DNA of 64,000 nucleotides from Xylogone sp. PMI_703 (Eukaryota; Ascomycota; Leotiomycetes): contig JAJTUQ010000001.1 of assembly GCA_021399445.1 (NCBI GenBank), positions 8,246,001 through 8,310,000 on the forward strand. The letters are read 5' to 3'. The position numbers and the translations under genes were made by a program. Each line of letters opens with the position of its first letter. Within the stretch, counting starts at the first letter, position 1. The notes under the pieces were generated by a model. The model made no database searches, was not told the origin of the DNA, and was given only the letters and a program-made list of their open reading frames with translations. Of the stretch, positions 34,601 to 45,800 are shown piece after piece.

Positions 34601-35770
34601 CGAAGAAGGCGAAACTGTCTATCGAGCAGTCCAGCAAGGCCTGGCAGGTGATGTGTTGTGGAATCAATTATAGGCAAGTATTCAGGTCGCTGAGATAATA
34701 TCTCCATCTTTGTAGGTAGAATCTGAATATTGGAGATATCCCGGTGGTCATTGTCATGCCTAGGGCCATTGTTGGATAAATCCCCAGGTAAGTCCAGCTC
34801 AAAGGAAGCCAAATTGCGGCCTGGAACTGAACTTTTGAGGGCTCCAGAATGTGAGAATTTGATGTCAAGCCGATATTTGGTCCTAGACAAGATCCGTTGT
34901 GCAATTGGTGGAATTGCATTCTGTGGAATCAGGCTTAGTCGAATTTTTATCCAATTCGCCATTGTTTTAATGATTTCCGCCTCCTGATCCACCTCTATTA
35001 GACGATCTAACACTACCAGGCTAGAATATACTGCCAAACCGTAAGATCCATTATCGCTAATACCATATGCTAACCCTAATATACGGAGAGTTTTCGTAGT
35101 GAAAACGATTATATCAAGAGCACGAATACCATCAGGACCGAAAAGGAGTTTATAGACCGCATCCACTGAGGTCTCGAGAACCAAAGATGAAAGGATATCA
35201 GGATGGGATAACATCCTATAGAATGGTACCGTAATATCTACGAAAACATCTATATCTGCATCTGTATCCTTCATCCGGCTATTCATCAGATTGATTAGTG
35301 CTTCCACCATTATTAGACCTGTTTCTGACCCTAGTTTTGTGATAATGTACTGCTGAGTATCCGCATCGCTGTCATCGATAAGATCCATACCCATCTGAAA
35401 GAAATCTTCTAATTCAGACTGCTGGAAATCTCGGGATAGGTTGGTGGACCTCGGGATTTTGTTGGTCCATTTCTGGCAGGCTGTCTCGATCGTAGATGGT
35501 TCACTGAGTGTAGGTGTCGGCTTCGATAAGCGTGGAGATACTAAAGTAGTACTCTCGATATCATGCGAGAAACTACACTCTTCACCCCTAAAGCATCCTC
35601 GTTTGGTTCCATAATATGGGCAGGGTGCATTCAGATCGTGGCTATATCGGCAAGCTAATCCTCGTCGACAATGACCCCGCTTGAAGTCGAAACAAACGCC
35701 TGGTCTGTTCCATGAGCGAGAAGTTAGTGTCTTCTTGGTAAGCTATCGGGGGGTGAACACAGTACGGCAT
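31639..35770 (-). CDS. NFX1-type zinc-finger SF1 helicase (Hrr1/ZNFX1-like)
   Basis: Large Upf1-like superfamily-1 helicase of 1356 aa. Proposed exons are 35770-35766 (5 nt, ATGCC) and 35704-31639. The 61-nt intron (GTACTG...CACTAAC...CAG) opens MPPGVCFDFKRGHC. The N-terminus has two CCCH zinc fingers (C-x7-C-x5-C-x3-H and C-x8-C-x5-C-x3-H). A long helical region leads to the helicase core: Walker A GPPGTGKSYTG near residue 610, CYTNHALDQLL, Walker B CEEAGEILEAH near 870, and GDHMQLRP, QRRMHP and VRIATVDNFQGDEAK. NFX1-type Cys/His fingers start near residue 1205 (CGHHCSHRCH, CGHRCSGYCG). Fission-yeast Hrr1 (RNA silencing) and animal ZNFX1 share this plan. The protein ends within the finger array, shorter than many relatives. 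The 5-nt exon is the least certain point. Confidence 0.88.
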
Positions 35771-36392
35771 TCTTGATAAAGTTTCGGAGGAAATTACAAA
35801 TGTAACAATTGCAGCAGCAAAGCCGTCGACAACAACTTGATTTCATGCATGTAACAGCATTGAAAATCGAGATCACTTGAAAATTCTACCCATGATGCTT
35901 AAGGTGAGGCCTCCCATTATGCAACACCCCCCAAGCGATTGGATCATAAATAGTATAAACAATAGGATCAGAATGTTGGGCGCTATGTGTGAATGCCAAT
36001 TCAGGCAAGATGCCGAATAACCTCCTATCCACGGATTCCATTGCAATATGTATGTTTCACTAAGAGCCAATCCAGTCTCGTCTCTTGCTGACAGACGCAG
36101 AGCATTTCATCCGAAGATAAGGTGTAATTTATACGCGTTACTTTCGCGTCTGATTTAACTGCGAGCATAGGTGGATTGAAACGGGGAGATTCCAACCCTG
36201 AAAACTTGTGTTTATATAATTGCCTAGGATATGAGGCTAAGGAGTAACCTCACCTTAGTACTCACGGGAAGTCAGAGTAATAGGTGAAATAATAATTGCT
36301 AAGTTGTATACTTGCTTAAGCTACGCGTTATACGAATATCATCTGACTGCGCTCTTCCCTGCGCTCTGACCTACGCCAATTTCTGTCATGTA
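35771..36392. other. Intergenic spacer
   Basis: Helicase promoter and the 3' flank of the next gene. The short ORF at 35873-36070 (minus) has no domain. Nothing else is seen. Confidence 0.4.
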
Positions 36393-37024
36393 CTAGCACA
36401 CATCCGATACTGAATTACACCTGCTCCCCCCCTCACTCCCCGTATTACTCTCCTCTACCATGAACACTCTACCGTTTTCTCTGCAGGATACCCAACTTCG
36501 CTGCCGGGAGTGCTGATATTTCCCAAATTTAGCATCCAGCTCGTCCTTTGACCAACGCCGCTTCATTTCAGTACCAATATAATTACCATATTGATCACGT
36601 GCAAAATACTTCAAGTACTCTCCTCTTGGCATAAAAACGCATACACAACCCGGATGAGAAGCATGAGTGCGTCTCCACCAGTATAGAATCCGTCGACGGA
36701 TACTTATACTTGTCTCCTCTTGCCTAGTAAATCATAATGCATTAGTAGTGTATTATCGGGAGAAGCATTTGTATGTATTCTGGATATAGGGTTTTATTGA
36801 TCCAGATCTTTGACTTACAATTGAAAATCCTTGTCGTAATCAATCTCCTCAACAGATATGATCACAGGTATGATACTTTTATCTGTAAAGCGAAATGGTG
36901 GGTGAGGAGGGGCCTGAAGACCCCATGGACAGCATTTTTCCCATGTTGATGGCTCTTTGTAACCTGGCCACGGCCTGCCGGTTGCTGTAAATCGATCTGG
37001 CGATTGCACAGTCATCGTTTTCAT
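36393..37024 (-). CDS. Hypothetical fungal protein, two exons
   Basis: Unrecognised protein of 178 aa from exons 37024-36819 and 36723-36393, joined TT|G across a 95-nt intron (GTAAGT, a TACTAATGC-type branch, TAG). The N-terminal part is Pro/Trp-rich (RPWPGYKEP, CCPWGLQAPPHPP). The second exon has a basic stretch (SISIRRRILYWWRRTHASHP), an aromatic EYLKYFARDQYGNYIG and KRRWSKDELDAKFGKY, the last with a look of a helical DNA-binding or linker segment. Support as a gene comes from the good splice signals and coherent composition in both exons. No signal peptide or membrane helix. Its strand matches the helicase, but a link is not implied. Confidence 0.5.
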
Positions 37025-37641
37025 TTACTTTAAATCGTAACGGCCTTTAAATGGCTCAGGCGCAGCTTGCAAGTCTTCAATTTGCAGCATAGGTGTTGAT
37101 GCAGTTAACGGCAATGCAAGTCAAGGAGCAGCCTCAATCCGAGATCTTATATTTATATTAAGCTTCATGGTCATACCTCTTCTACAAAGATGATAAAGTG
37201 CGGTAACCGCCATGCCAAGGACGTATTGAATCCGACATATCCAGCGATGATTCCGCCACCTCACATGAAGGTGTCATAAAGTGAGCCAAGTGTTACAAAA
37301 AAGTATAGGGACGTTTTCATTGGACCCACGGGAAAACCACGGGTTTACTCGGGTTCAATACGATACAAAAGCAGAAGGCTTGCTATCCGTGCCAAGACCG
37401 TATTGGATACGACGCCGAATTGCACCAAAGCGGCCCTGCATTTTCGCCCCAGTTTTACCTTAAATTTACGGGATAATAAGTTGCTTGAAAACTAGTACTT
37501 ATATGAGAAATTGTTTTGCTGTGAAAGGTCTGGAATTTCTTTCATTTGGAGGCTCGCTATATATATATGTACACATACATCCCTTCTACTTTAAAATAAA
37601 TATCTTTGAAAGTACTGCTCTGCATCTTATCTTTATCTAAA
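37025..37641. other. Divergent intergenic region
   Basis: Upstream of both the hypothetical gene and the MFS transporter. It contains the TATA-like run listed separately. The ORF at 37281-37463 has no domain. Confidence 0.4.
37558..37568 (+). promoter_or_regulatory. TATA-like element of the MFS transporter
   Basis: An 11-bp alternating TA run 74-84 nt upstream of the transporter ATG, a usual fungal TATA position. Inferred from sequence and spacing. Confidence 0.45.
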
Positions 37642-39471
37642 ATGACCTGTACTACCAGTGAAACCGAACAACCCACCTCTGCTGTCCAGTTGTCTTCCAC
37701 CATTGCCACAAGCTCAGATGTCTCTGAAATCAAAATAAATGACTCTAAAAGTGTCACGAATGATTCTGTTCCATCATCAGAGGTCGCTGTGGCTCTGCAG
37801 AGATGGAACTCGCCACCAATAAATCGATACCGTGTCTTTTCCACATTTTGGTCGTTCTTCGTTCTCGGGATGAATGATGGTTCTTACGGGGTGAGTGCTG
37901 ATTTTGAACTGAGCACCTAGTTCCAGAAACTGAACAAAACGGATAGGCTTTAATTCCTCATGTATGATTATACTTCCCTTCTCACGTAGGAATAGTTAAG
38001 CAAAGCTCACGGCATCTAGCTCGAGACTTTCTATGACCTGAATTATACAGTGGTCTCTCTTATCTTTCTGTCGCCGTTCGCGGGTTACACAATTGCCTCA
38101 GTGGTTAACAACCTCGTGCATGTGAAATATGGTCAACGAGGAGTAGCCACTGTTGCTCCAATATGCCACATTGTCTCTTATGTTATCCTCTCCATTCACC
38201 CCTCGTATCCTGTTCTCGTACGTTTTTCTTCTCGTCTTTCTTTCTCCTTACACTTATCTTTTTATTTCCAAATACTTTTTATTAGTAACGGGACGAAATC
38301 TGAAAAATGCCGGGCAGGTTGTAGTGTTCATCTTTGTCGGCTTCGGCAACGGTTTGATAGACGCCGCTTGGTGCGCCTGGATAGGTAACATGGCAAATTC
38401 GAACGAAGTTTCTGGTATACTACAAGCATCCTATTCGTTGGGTGCGACGGTTTCTCCTTTAATCGCAACAGCTATGATCTCGAAAGGAGGGCTAAAGTGG
38501 TATGCGTTCTACTATCTCATGGTACGTCATTCTTTTCACAAGTTCTTCAGATTCTTATAAGATCATTACTAATAAGACCACGCTCAAAAGGTCGGGACCT
38601 CGTCAATCGAGCTCTTCACGTCAGCATACAGCTTCTGGAGCCAAACGGGAACCGTATATAAGACCGAAAATCCACGCAGTCCGAATGCTACAACTGGGCG
38701 GACTCGTGAAGCGTTAAAGACCAAGCTCACCTGGATCTTTGCACTCTTCATATTTGGATATGTCGGGGCCGAAGGTATGTTTCTCTCACCCGCTCTCTCT
38801 TTGCCTCTACAATCCTCATGAGAAATATACATGCTTACCACCAAAAAAAAGTCTCCCTAGGTGGCTGGATAGTAGTATTCATGACACATGTGCGCAGCGC
38901 GACCTCCTTCGCAGGAGGTGCAACAGCAACGGCCTTCTGGGGCGGGATGACAGTTGGTCGCCTCTGTCTCCCTTTCTTAACAGTCCGACTAGGAGAGTTC
39001 AAATCCATGCTAGTGTATCTTGGTCTTAGTATCGCGCTTGAACTTTGCTTCTGGCTTGTGCCTAATCTAGTAGTGAGTGCTGTTTCGGTGGCTTTGCTAG
39101 GTATGTTCATTGGTAAGTCTTCCGTTTCTCTATTTCTTCCTCTTTGGTGAGATTATTATTAAAACCTAACTTCTTTAGGACCAATGTTCCCTACAGCAAT
39201 AGTCCTCGCCACCAAACTCCTCCCGCGATCTCTCCATGTCGGAGTCATCAGTTTCGCGACTGCATTTGGTGGATCGGGAGGAGCTATCTTCCCTTTCATT
39301 GTGGGTGCTATTGCACAAGCAAAAGGTGTTAAGACTATTCAACCGATCATCCTTTCTCTCTTTGCTGTTCTAGCTGTACTGTGGTTCGTTTTACCTCGTG
39401 CAACACTGAAGGATGATGGAAAGTCAAAGAGAGAAAATATTGCTGGGACCGGGGTTGTCGATCCGGTGTAG
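37642..39471 (+). CDS. MFS transporter, fucose-permease-like
   Basis: Multi-pass plasma-membrane transporter of the major facilitator superfamily, closest in pattern to the FucP/FHS-like sugar permeases of fungi. Seven exons: 37642-37890, 37947-37961, 38020-38217, 38318-38521, 38591-38774, 38852-39112 and 39179-39471, 467 aa. Residues 1-60 are a polar Ser/Thr-rich cytosolic tail; then come hydrophobic helices, for example FSTFWSFFVLGMNDGSYGAL, VVSLIFLSPFAGYTIASVV, VFIFVGFGNGLIDAAWCAWIG and WIFALFIFGYVGAEVSLGGW. The second exon is only 15 nt (ALIPH), yet it completes the conserved GMNDGSYGALIPHLETFY motif and has AG and GT borders. The substrate is likely a hexose but cannot be read. Helix count is about 11-12, consistent with a full-length carrier. 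Confidence 0.88.
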
Positions 39472-40641
39472 ACTCGAAGTGGAGTCTACTGTTGACACTA
39501 CTACTGTTCTACTACTATTCTAAATTTCTATTCCTTTTTATTTTAAAAAACCCATAGTCTTTTTAGCAGCTACAGTACAGCGCTATGTAGAGATTAGCTA
39601 TGGTACACCTTAGGAGTTATATACGCCTCGGGATGCATTCTCCCTCTCTGTGTGTTATCTGTGCAGACCCCTCGGCTTCATAAAGTACATCCTCACTCCT
39701 CAGATCCTCTTAATATTCTACACATTCTCTATGTAAAGCCATGGTAAAACTGTGGTAAAACTCCTTTAATGTAAGGGTATTTCCTTTGTAATCCAAGAAG
39801 TGCATTAGCTAACTACTATAGGTTGTACGGTAGTTGCATAGCAGGATAGTCAATTCAGTCAATTCTTTGCTTCAAGCCACACGATCGGAACGTACATGTT
39901 CCGACAGAAGCTAATAACTTTAATCCCCACAGCTTTGACTTTGTGGCTGACTCAGCTAATGCACTTGTGCGTGGATGCTGGTCTCGTCCACGTGCTCGGG
40001 CGGCGGCCCATGATGCGGGCTACAAGCTGCTAGTCAGCAAGGAGCAGCATTTGCTCCGGAGGCGTTGGGGAGCTTAAAAAGCACGGATACGCGCTGTCAC
40101 GTGGTAGCCTTGGTTAGGTAATCAGAGGGCAGCAGGGCAAAGAGGTACAATGGGATAGGGGCTGCGTATGGAAGTTGCAAGGATCACCTATTATGACCAC
40201 TACATGCTTTCATGTTCAGGGAGATTCAACTCTTCTATATCCTGTCTAGTAAACCCCGTCATCTACCTCGCTATAGACACAGGATACAGGTATTAAAATC
40301 ATCAGAACCAGGTTGAACAAATGCAAGGCGTCAGTGCCTTCACCACCTCAAGCCGTGGCCAAGCAGTGCCCTGTAGATGAGCCGAAAAAACAATAAACTT
40401 TCCCATCCCAGATCATTGTAATTGATTTCAAGAAGTCTTTTCTGTCGCATGTATATATACCATTTCCCAAAAACGCCAGTTGTATCACCGCTCCCAGAAC
40501 GCCATCAAATATCCACGCTATGCATATGACTCTGCATGACCAATTGCACTGTGAGTGCCATCACGTTGCCACCGTCAGATAGCCGCCCGGTTTTCAGAGA
40601 TTCAAAAAGAAGATTGACAAGAGAGTAACTCTCAATTACCC
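39472..40641. other. Convergent gene-poor spacer
   Basis: 3' flanks of the MFS and gle1 genes, with about 0.7 kb of featureless sequence between. No ORF with a domain and no RNA gene recognised. Confidence 0.45.
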
Positions 40642-42375
40642 TTAGACGATCAGGCTGCGATCTACGTTGGTCAGGTCCAAGCCGTAATCTCGCTGCAGCT
40701 TGTCCGCTAGCACGCGCAGCGCACCGACCGCTGCTGAGGTCTGAACTGCCCTGCCTGGCCAATCCACCAGAGCAATGCGCAGGGCGGCACGAGCCGAGCT
40801 GCCGTAGAACCTTAGGAACTTTTCCTCGTAATTCTCAATCATTGCTTTCAATACCGTGTACTGTGTAGAGGCCGCTTCTTCGGGCGGAGTGGCGACGATG
40901 AGCGACATCGACGTCCAGTACCGGGTAGGCGGGTACGGGTTCGCACATACCGACTTGGAGTAGTCTCGTAGGGAAATCGCGGCATAGCCTGCTCCAATAC
41001 CTGTCATACGCGTGTTGTGTACTTGTTCAGGGACCCAGTTGCCTCCCTCTTTCTTCCAGCCCAATCTTGCACGGCCTTCCTCGGTCTTTTCGTTTCCTCG
41101 AATACCAAACAGGACCGGGCACGAAGCTCTGATCTTGGCTATGAGAATGTCAATCAGTGACTTGCCACGCCAACAGTAAGGCTGTCGTGAGAAGATCATC
41201 GATGCATTCATGCCAATTGGCTCTGCGGCTTTTGGTGATACTCCAGCCTCCTCAACAAACTGCGAGACGATAGCTTTGGCATAGATATTCAACAGGTAGA
41301 TGAATAGTGATGGCAAAGTATCTCCATTCTGCGTCGCACCTTCCACCGGCTCTGGTCTTGCTATCGTGTAGGACCGGGGATCAATGGCCGGAGTAGGAAG
41401 TACAAGAGCCTGATCTAGCATCTCGAAAATCTTCTGATTCTATATATAGATCAGGTCAGCTCATGAAGCTTAAAATTCACCGAGTGCATGGAAGCTGTCC
41501 ATGTCTAAATATAGTTTCAAGCTTACCGGCTTAGTGTTGGCACCTTTTCCGTCGCGGAGTTGACCAACTGATTTTCTTATCTCTCGTCGCATCTCACCGA
41601 CCTTTTTCTTGAAATCATTATTTTGTGCACTCATAGTAGCAATGCCCCGTCGGAGTTGCTTCAAGTTCTTGTGAATTTGTGCATACTCATCAATTGGAAA
41701 GACAGACTTGACTTGCTTTCTTGTAGTTGTAGCGATTGAGGAGACCTTTGGTCCAGCAGAAGATTGCAAGGAAGTTGTAGGTAGTTGTTGCTGAGTAGAC
41801 GGGACTGCTTGTCCATTTTGCCTAGGAGCAGTCTCTGGAGCTAAAGGCGAAAATGGAGGAGCGTGTGCAGCTGGGGTCGAAGGTTTGGGAGCAGGAGGAG
41901 TTGCTAACGCTTTTCCTCCATTAACTTGATGTGGAGGCTGAGGGGCAGTAACGGGCGAAGCTGGTTTTGGCGGTGATGGTGGAGGTGGTGGAGGTGGTGG
42001 AGTTGCTGCTTTCTTTGCTTCCTCGGCGGCTTTCCTGGCTTGCTCTTCTGCAATTCGTGCCTGCTCCTGAGCAATACGTATCCTCTCGGCTTCCTGCGCC
42101 TTCTCCTGGGCAATCCGAAGACGAGTCTCTTCTTCCTTAGCTTGTCGACGAAGAAATTCGCGTTCAACACGGAGTCGGTGGAGCTCGATGACGCGTAGTG
42201 CTGATTCGCGGATCTTCTGGTGCTCCAACTGAGCTGCTGCGAGAGCGTTTTCGTGGATGAGCTCCGCGTTCCAAGCCTCGAACTCCATAGCGTCGCTGTT
42301 GCTATCACCGGGATGCAGGAACGTAGCTTGCTGGTCTGCTTTCAGCGCATTTTCGTGCGCAGCTTGGTCATTCAT
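40642..42375 (-). CDS. gle1: Gle1, mRNA export factor at the nuclear pore
   Basis: Nuclear-pore-associated activator of the DEAD-box ATPase Dbp5/Rat8 (with inositol hexakisphosphate) in mRNA export. Exons 42375-41527 and 41439-40642, 548 aa, phase-0 join KP|NQKIFEML. The N-terminal half is a long coiled coil (AAQLEHQKIRESALRVIELH through RKAAEEAKKAA), then a poly-Pro run and a Pro/Ala/Gln-rich linker. The C-terminal half is the HEAT-like Gle1 domain: FIYLLNIYAKAIVSQFVEEA, CWRGKSLIDILIAKIRASCP, VLFGIRGNEKTEEGRARLGW, RMTGIGAGYAAISLRDYSKS and NPYPPTRYW. The start at 42375 is the first ATG in frame; the frame is open a little further upstream without an ATG. It is divergent from ssd1. Confidence 0.92.
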
Positions 42376-42877
42376 CTTCGGACCATTTGCAAAGAGCGAA
42401 TTGGGGTTGGGGTGCAAATGATGAGAGCTGCTCGAGGTGAGCCGGCAAGAAAGAACGTGGTGATGCAGCGAGTGAAGTGAAAAGTGTACAACGACAAGTC
42501 AAAGGTGACCCGAGCGGGCGTGCGGCAGAAAGCTGCAGCACAAAGGCGGTGAGCAAGAAGGGCTCGGCAAGGAGCTGGTTCCCACGCTAAAACATGGAGT
42601 GACCAGGGAAGGCCGCAGGGACACCAGCATCGAAGCAACTCACACGTCAACGTTCTCTCCCTCTTCTCAATCCTCCATCTCTATCCTTCTTCTTCATCAT
42701 CTCACTTTCTCGAATCCTCGAGACCGCTCACTCCTTCTGCCCTTGCTCTGCTCGCCGCCCAGCTCCCGTTCAATCCTCTCCTTTTGGCCTCGTATCTTGA
42801 TCCATCACCCATCATTATAGGAGTGCCTACACTTTGTTCCTCGATCACACCAGTCGCACTCGACGTGCACCTCCATC
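42376..42877. promoter_or_regulatory. Shared gle1/ssd1 upstream region with CT-rich leader
   Basis: 500 bp between two divergent conserved genes. From about 42654 to 42783 the ssd1 side is a long pyrimidine-rich run (CT-rich with TCC/TTC words), as commonly seen in fungal 5' UTRs of housekeeping genes. No ORF of note. Confidence 0.5.
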
Positions 42878-45800
42878 ATGGAGCAACAACAGCAGCCGCA
42901 ACCACCTCCTCAGGGTGGTGTCCCGGGCCCAGCCGGCCGAAGACTCCACATTGCTCATCGCAGAAGTCCTTCAGAGCTCACCCCTCTGATGAGCATGTTC
43001 TCAAATCCTGGCAGTACGTCACCCCTTTTCTTTTTCTTTCCCTTATCTATCCGCCCAGCAATGGTCCATGCGAGGAGTGGTCGTCAGCTATCACGCGGCA
43101 GCTTCTCTGTAGTTTGTGTAGAATAGCTTAGGCTGACTTTTTCGTTGCAGTGGAACAACTTGCTATTCAGCAGCAAATCGAACTCTTGCAGCAACAACAG
43201 CAACAAATTCAAGCTACCCACCAACAATATGTGAACATGGGCATGATCCCACCAACCCAACACCTGACCCCAGGCGGTGGCTTCAACCCTTTACAGCAAC
43301 AAATGCAGAATCTTACACCGCAAAATGCATTCCAGTTTCCCAATCAGCTCCAACAGCAACAAATGGGTGCCCCTATGGGTGCTCCTACACAACCACTATC
43401 TCACCGCCGTAACCAATCCGCCATTCCAAACATGGGCATGGGTCCCCCACCTGCTCCATCATCTGGTGCATCTGGTTCGGCTTTTGGTGATTTCGGACAA
43501 CAAAGGGAGTCTCATTCTCTCCGTGGCCGCGGCGGGGGTGCGGCCGGAATGGGACACCAACGACGTCACTCATTGGCATTGCCTGAAGCTAAGAAGGCTG
43601 CTGAGCTTGCTCAACAGAAGCGTACTACTTCGGGATTTCAATTCCCAATTCCAAGTGGTGGTGGCGTCTCCCCTTCCAATGAACGCAGTGACAGCCCGGC
43701 CAGCGCCAGTGAAGATAAGCTTGGCTCGTCTTTGGGCAGTGGCCCCTCCAACAGCCTGACCCCCAACTCAGGGATGCGCGGTGGCCGTGCAGCTAGCCAT
43801 GGCCATGGTCGAAGTCAGAGCATGGCCGTTGGCTCTAACACACGTGGTGGCGCCGCTCCGCGTGGAGGTGGTAACTTTCAGTTCCCAGTCCAACCAGGAT
43901 CAGAAGCCAACAATGGAGGAAGTGATTTCCAACGCCGTTCCAGTGCCAACAATGGTCATGGTCGCACAGCATCAAGGAATTTTGACAGTAACTGGAGGAC
44001 TAACCCCCAAACTCAACCTGGCCAAGATCAACCAACCCCTATGGGAAGCTTTGGCCAAGGGTCTCAAGGCCAAGGTGGTTTCCAACCTGGTCATCGCAAT
44101 CGTGCTTCGATCAACCAATCGATGGGCTCTCTTAGCTCATTTCAGTTCGGAGGTCAGCCTCAGCTTGTCCAGCTACCTCAGGGACAAATGGCCCTTATGC
44201 AACAACCGATCTATCCTGGCCAGCAGTTGAACCCCCTTCAGATCAGTCAGCTTCAAGCTCTTCAAGCCGCACAGATGAATGGCCACGTTGGCCTTCAAGG
44301 GAGCCAACATGCTCCGCAGCTCTCTGCCCAACAGCAGCAACAACAGCGCAAGACATTGTTTACCCCATATCTGCCTCAAGCGACATTGCCCGCACTTTTG
44401 GGAGACGGTCAACTTGTGTCCGGTATTCTTCGTGTGAACAAGAAGAATCGAAGCGATGCCTATGTATCGACACAAGATGGCCTTCTTGATGCTGATATCT
44501 TTATTTGTGGAAGCAAGGATCGAAATAGAGCTCTTGAAGGAGATCTTGTCGCAGTAGAATTGCTTGACGTAGATGAAGTATGGAGCCAGAAACGCGAGAA
44601 AGAGGAGAAGAAGAAGCGCAAGGATATCACCGATACTCGGACTACAGGTTCTAGCGCTGGCAACGCTGATAGGGCTCACCGTGATAACTCTACTAACGGT
44701 GAGGATCAAAGCGCTGCTGAGGGAGGTATTAGACGACGTGGAAGTCTGAGACAGCGCCCGACTCAGAAGAAGAATGATGATGTCGAAGTAGAAGGCCAGA
44801 GCCTGTTGTTAGTTGAGGAAGAAGAAGTGAACGATGAACAGAAACCACTTTATGCTGGCCACATTGTCGCAGTTATCGAGCGTGTTGCCGGCCAGATGTT
44901 CTCTGGTACTCTCGGCTTGTTGCGTCCTAGCAGCCAGGCTACCAAGGAGAAGCAGGAAGCCGAACGTCAGGCTCGCGACGGTGGCTCAGGTCGTCACCAG
45001 GAGCAGCGACAGCAAGAGAAGCCAAAGATTGTCTGGTTCAAGCCAACTGATAAGCGTGTCCCGCTTATTGCAATTCCTACTGAGCAGGCTCCTCGTGACT
45101 TTGTTGAGAAGCATCAAGAATATGCCGATAGAATCTTTGTTGCCTGCATTAAGCGATGGCCCATTACGTCGCTGCATCCCTTCGGTACTCTTGTCGAGCA
45201 ACTGGGTAAGATGGGGGAGTTGAAGGTCGAAACTGACGCCCTTCTGCGTGACAATAACTTCGCATCTGATGAATTCTCTGAAGCTGTTCTCCGCAGTGTC
45301 GGTCTTGATGACTGGTCCATTGACAAGGAAGATAAGGAAGCTATTGCTGCTAGACGGGACTTCCGTAGCGAGCGTGCTTTTACTATCGATCCCAATGGCG
45401 CCAACGAGTTGGACGATGCCATCCATGTTAAGACGTTAGATGATGGCAAGATCGAAATTGGCATACACATTGCTGATGTTGCTCACTTCATTAAAGCGAA
45501 CTCTCTTGTGGACCGCGAGGCAAAGAAGCGAGGTACCGCTGTTTTCTTGATGAATAGGTCTTGCAACATGCTTCCACCGAAGCTTTCATCTGACATTTGC
45601 TCCTTGCTCCCCAACCAAGATCGTCTTACCGTTAGTGTTGTTTTCAAGGTTAACCCAGCTACCGGCGGAGTTACTGATGAGGATGTTTGGATTGGAAAGT
45701 CCATCATCAAGAGCGCCGGTAAGCTTCAATACAAGGAGGTGGATATGGTGCTCTCTGGTCGCACCGATGTGAAGCTCAGCGGAGTAGGAGTCAAAGATAT

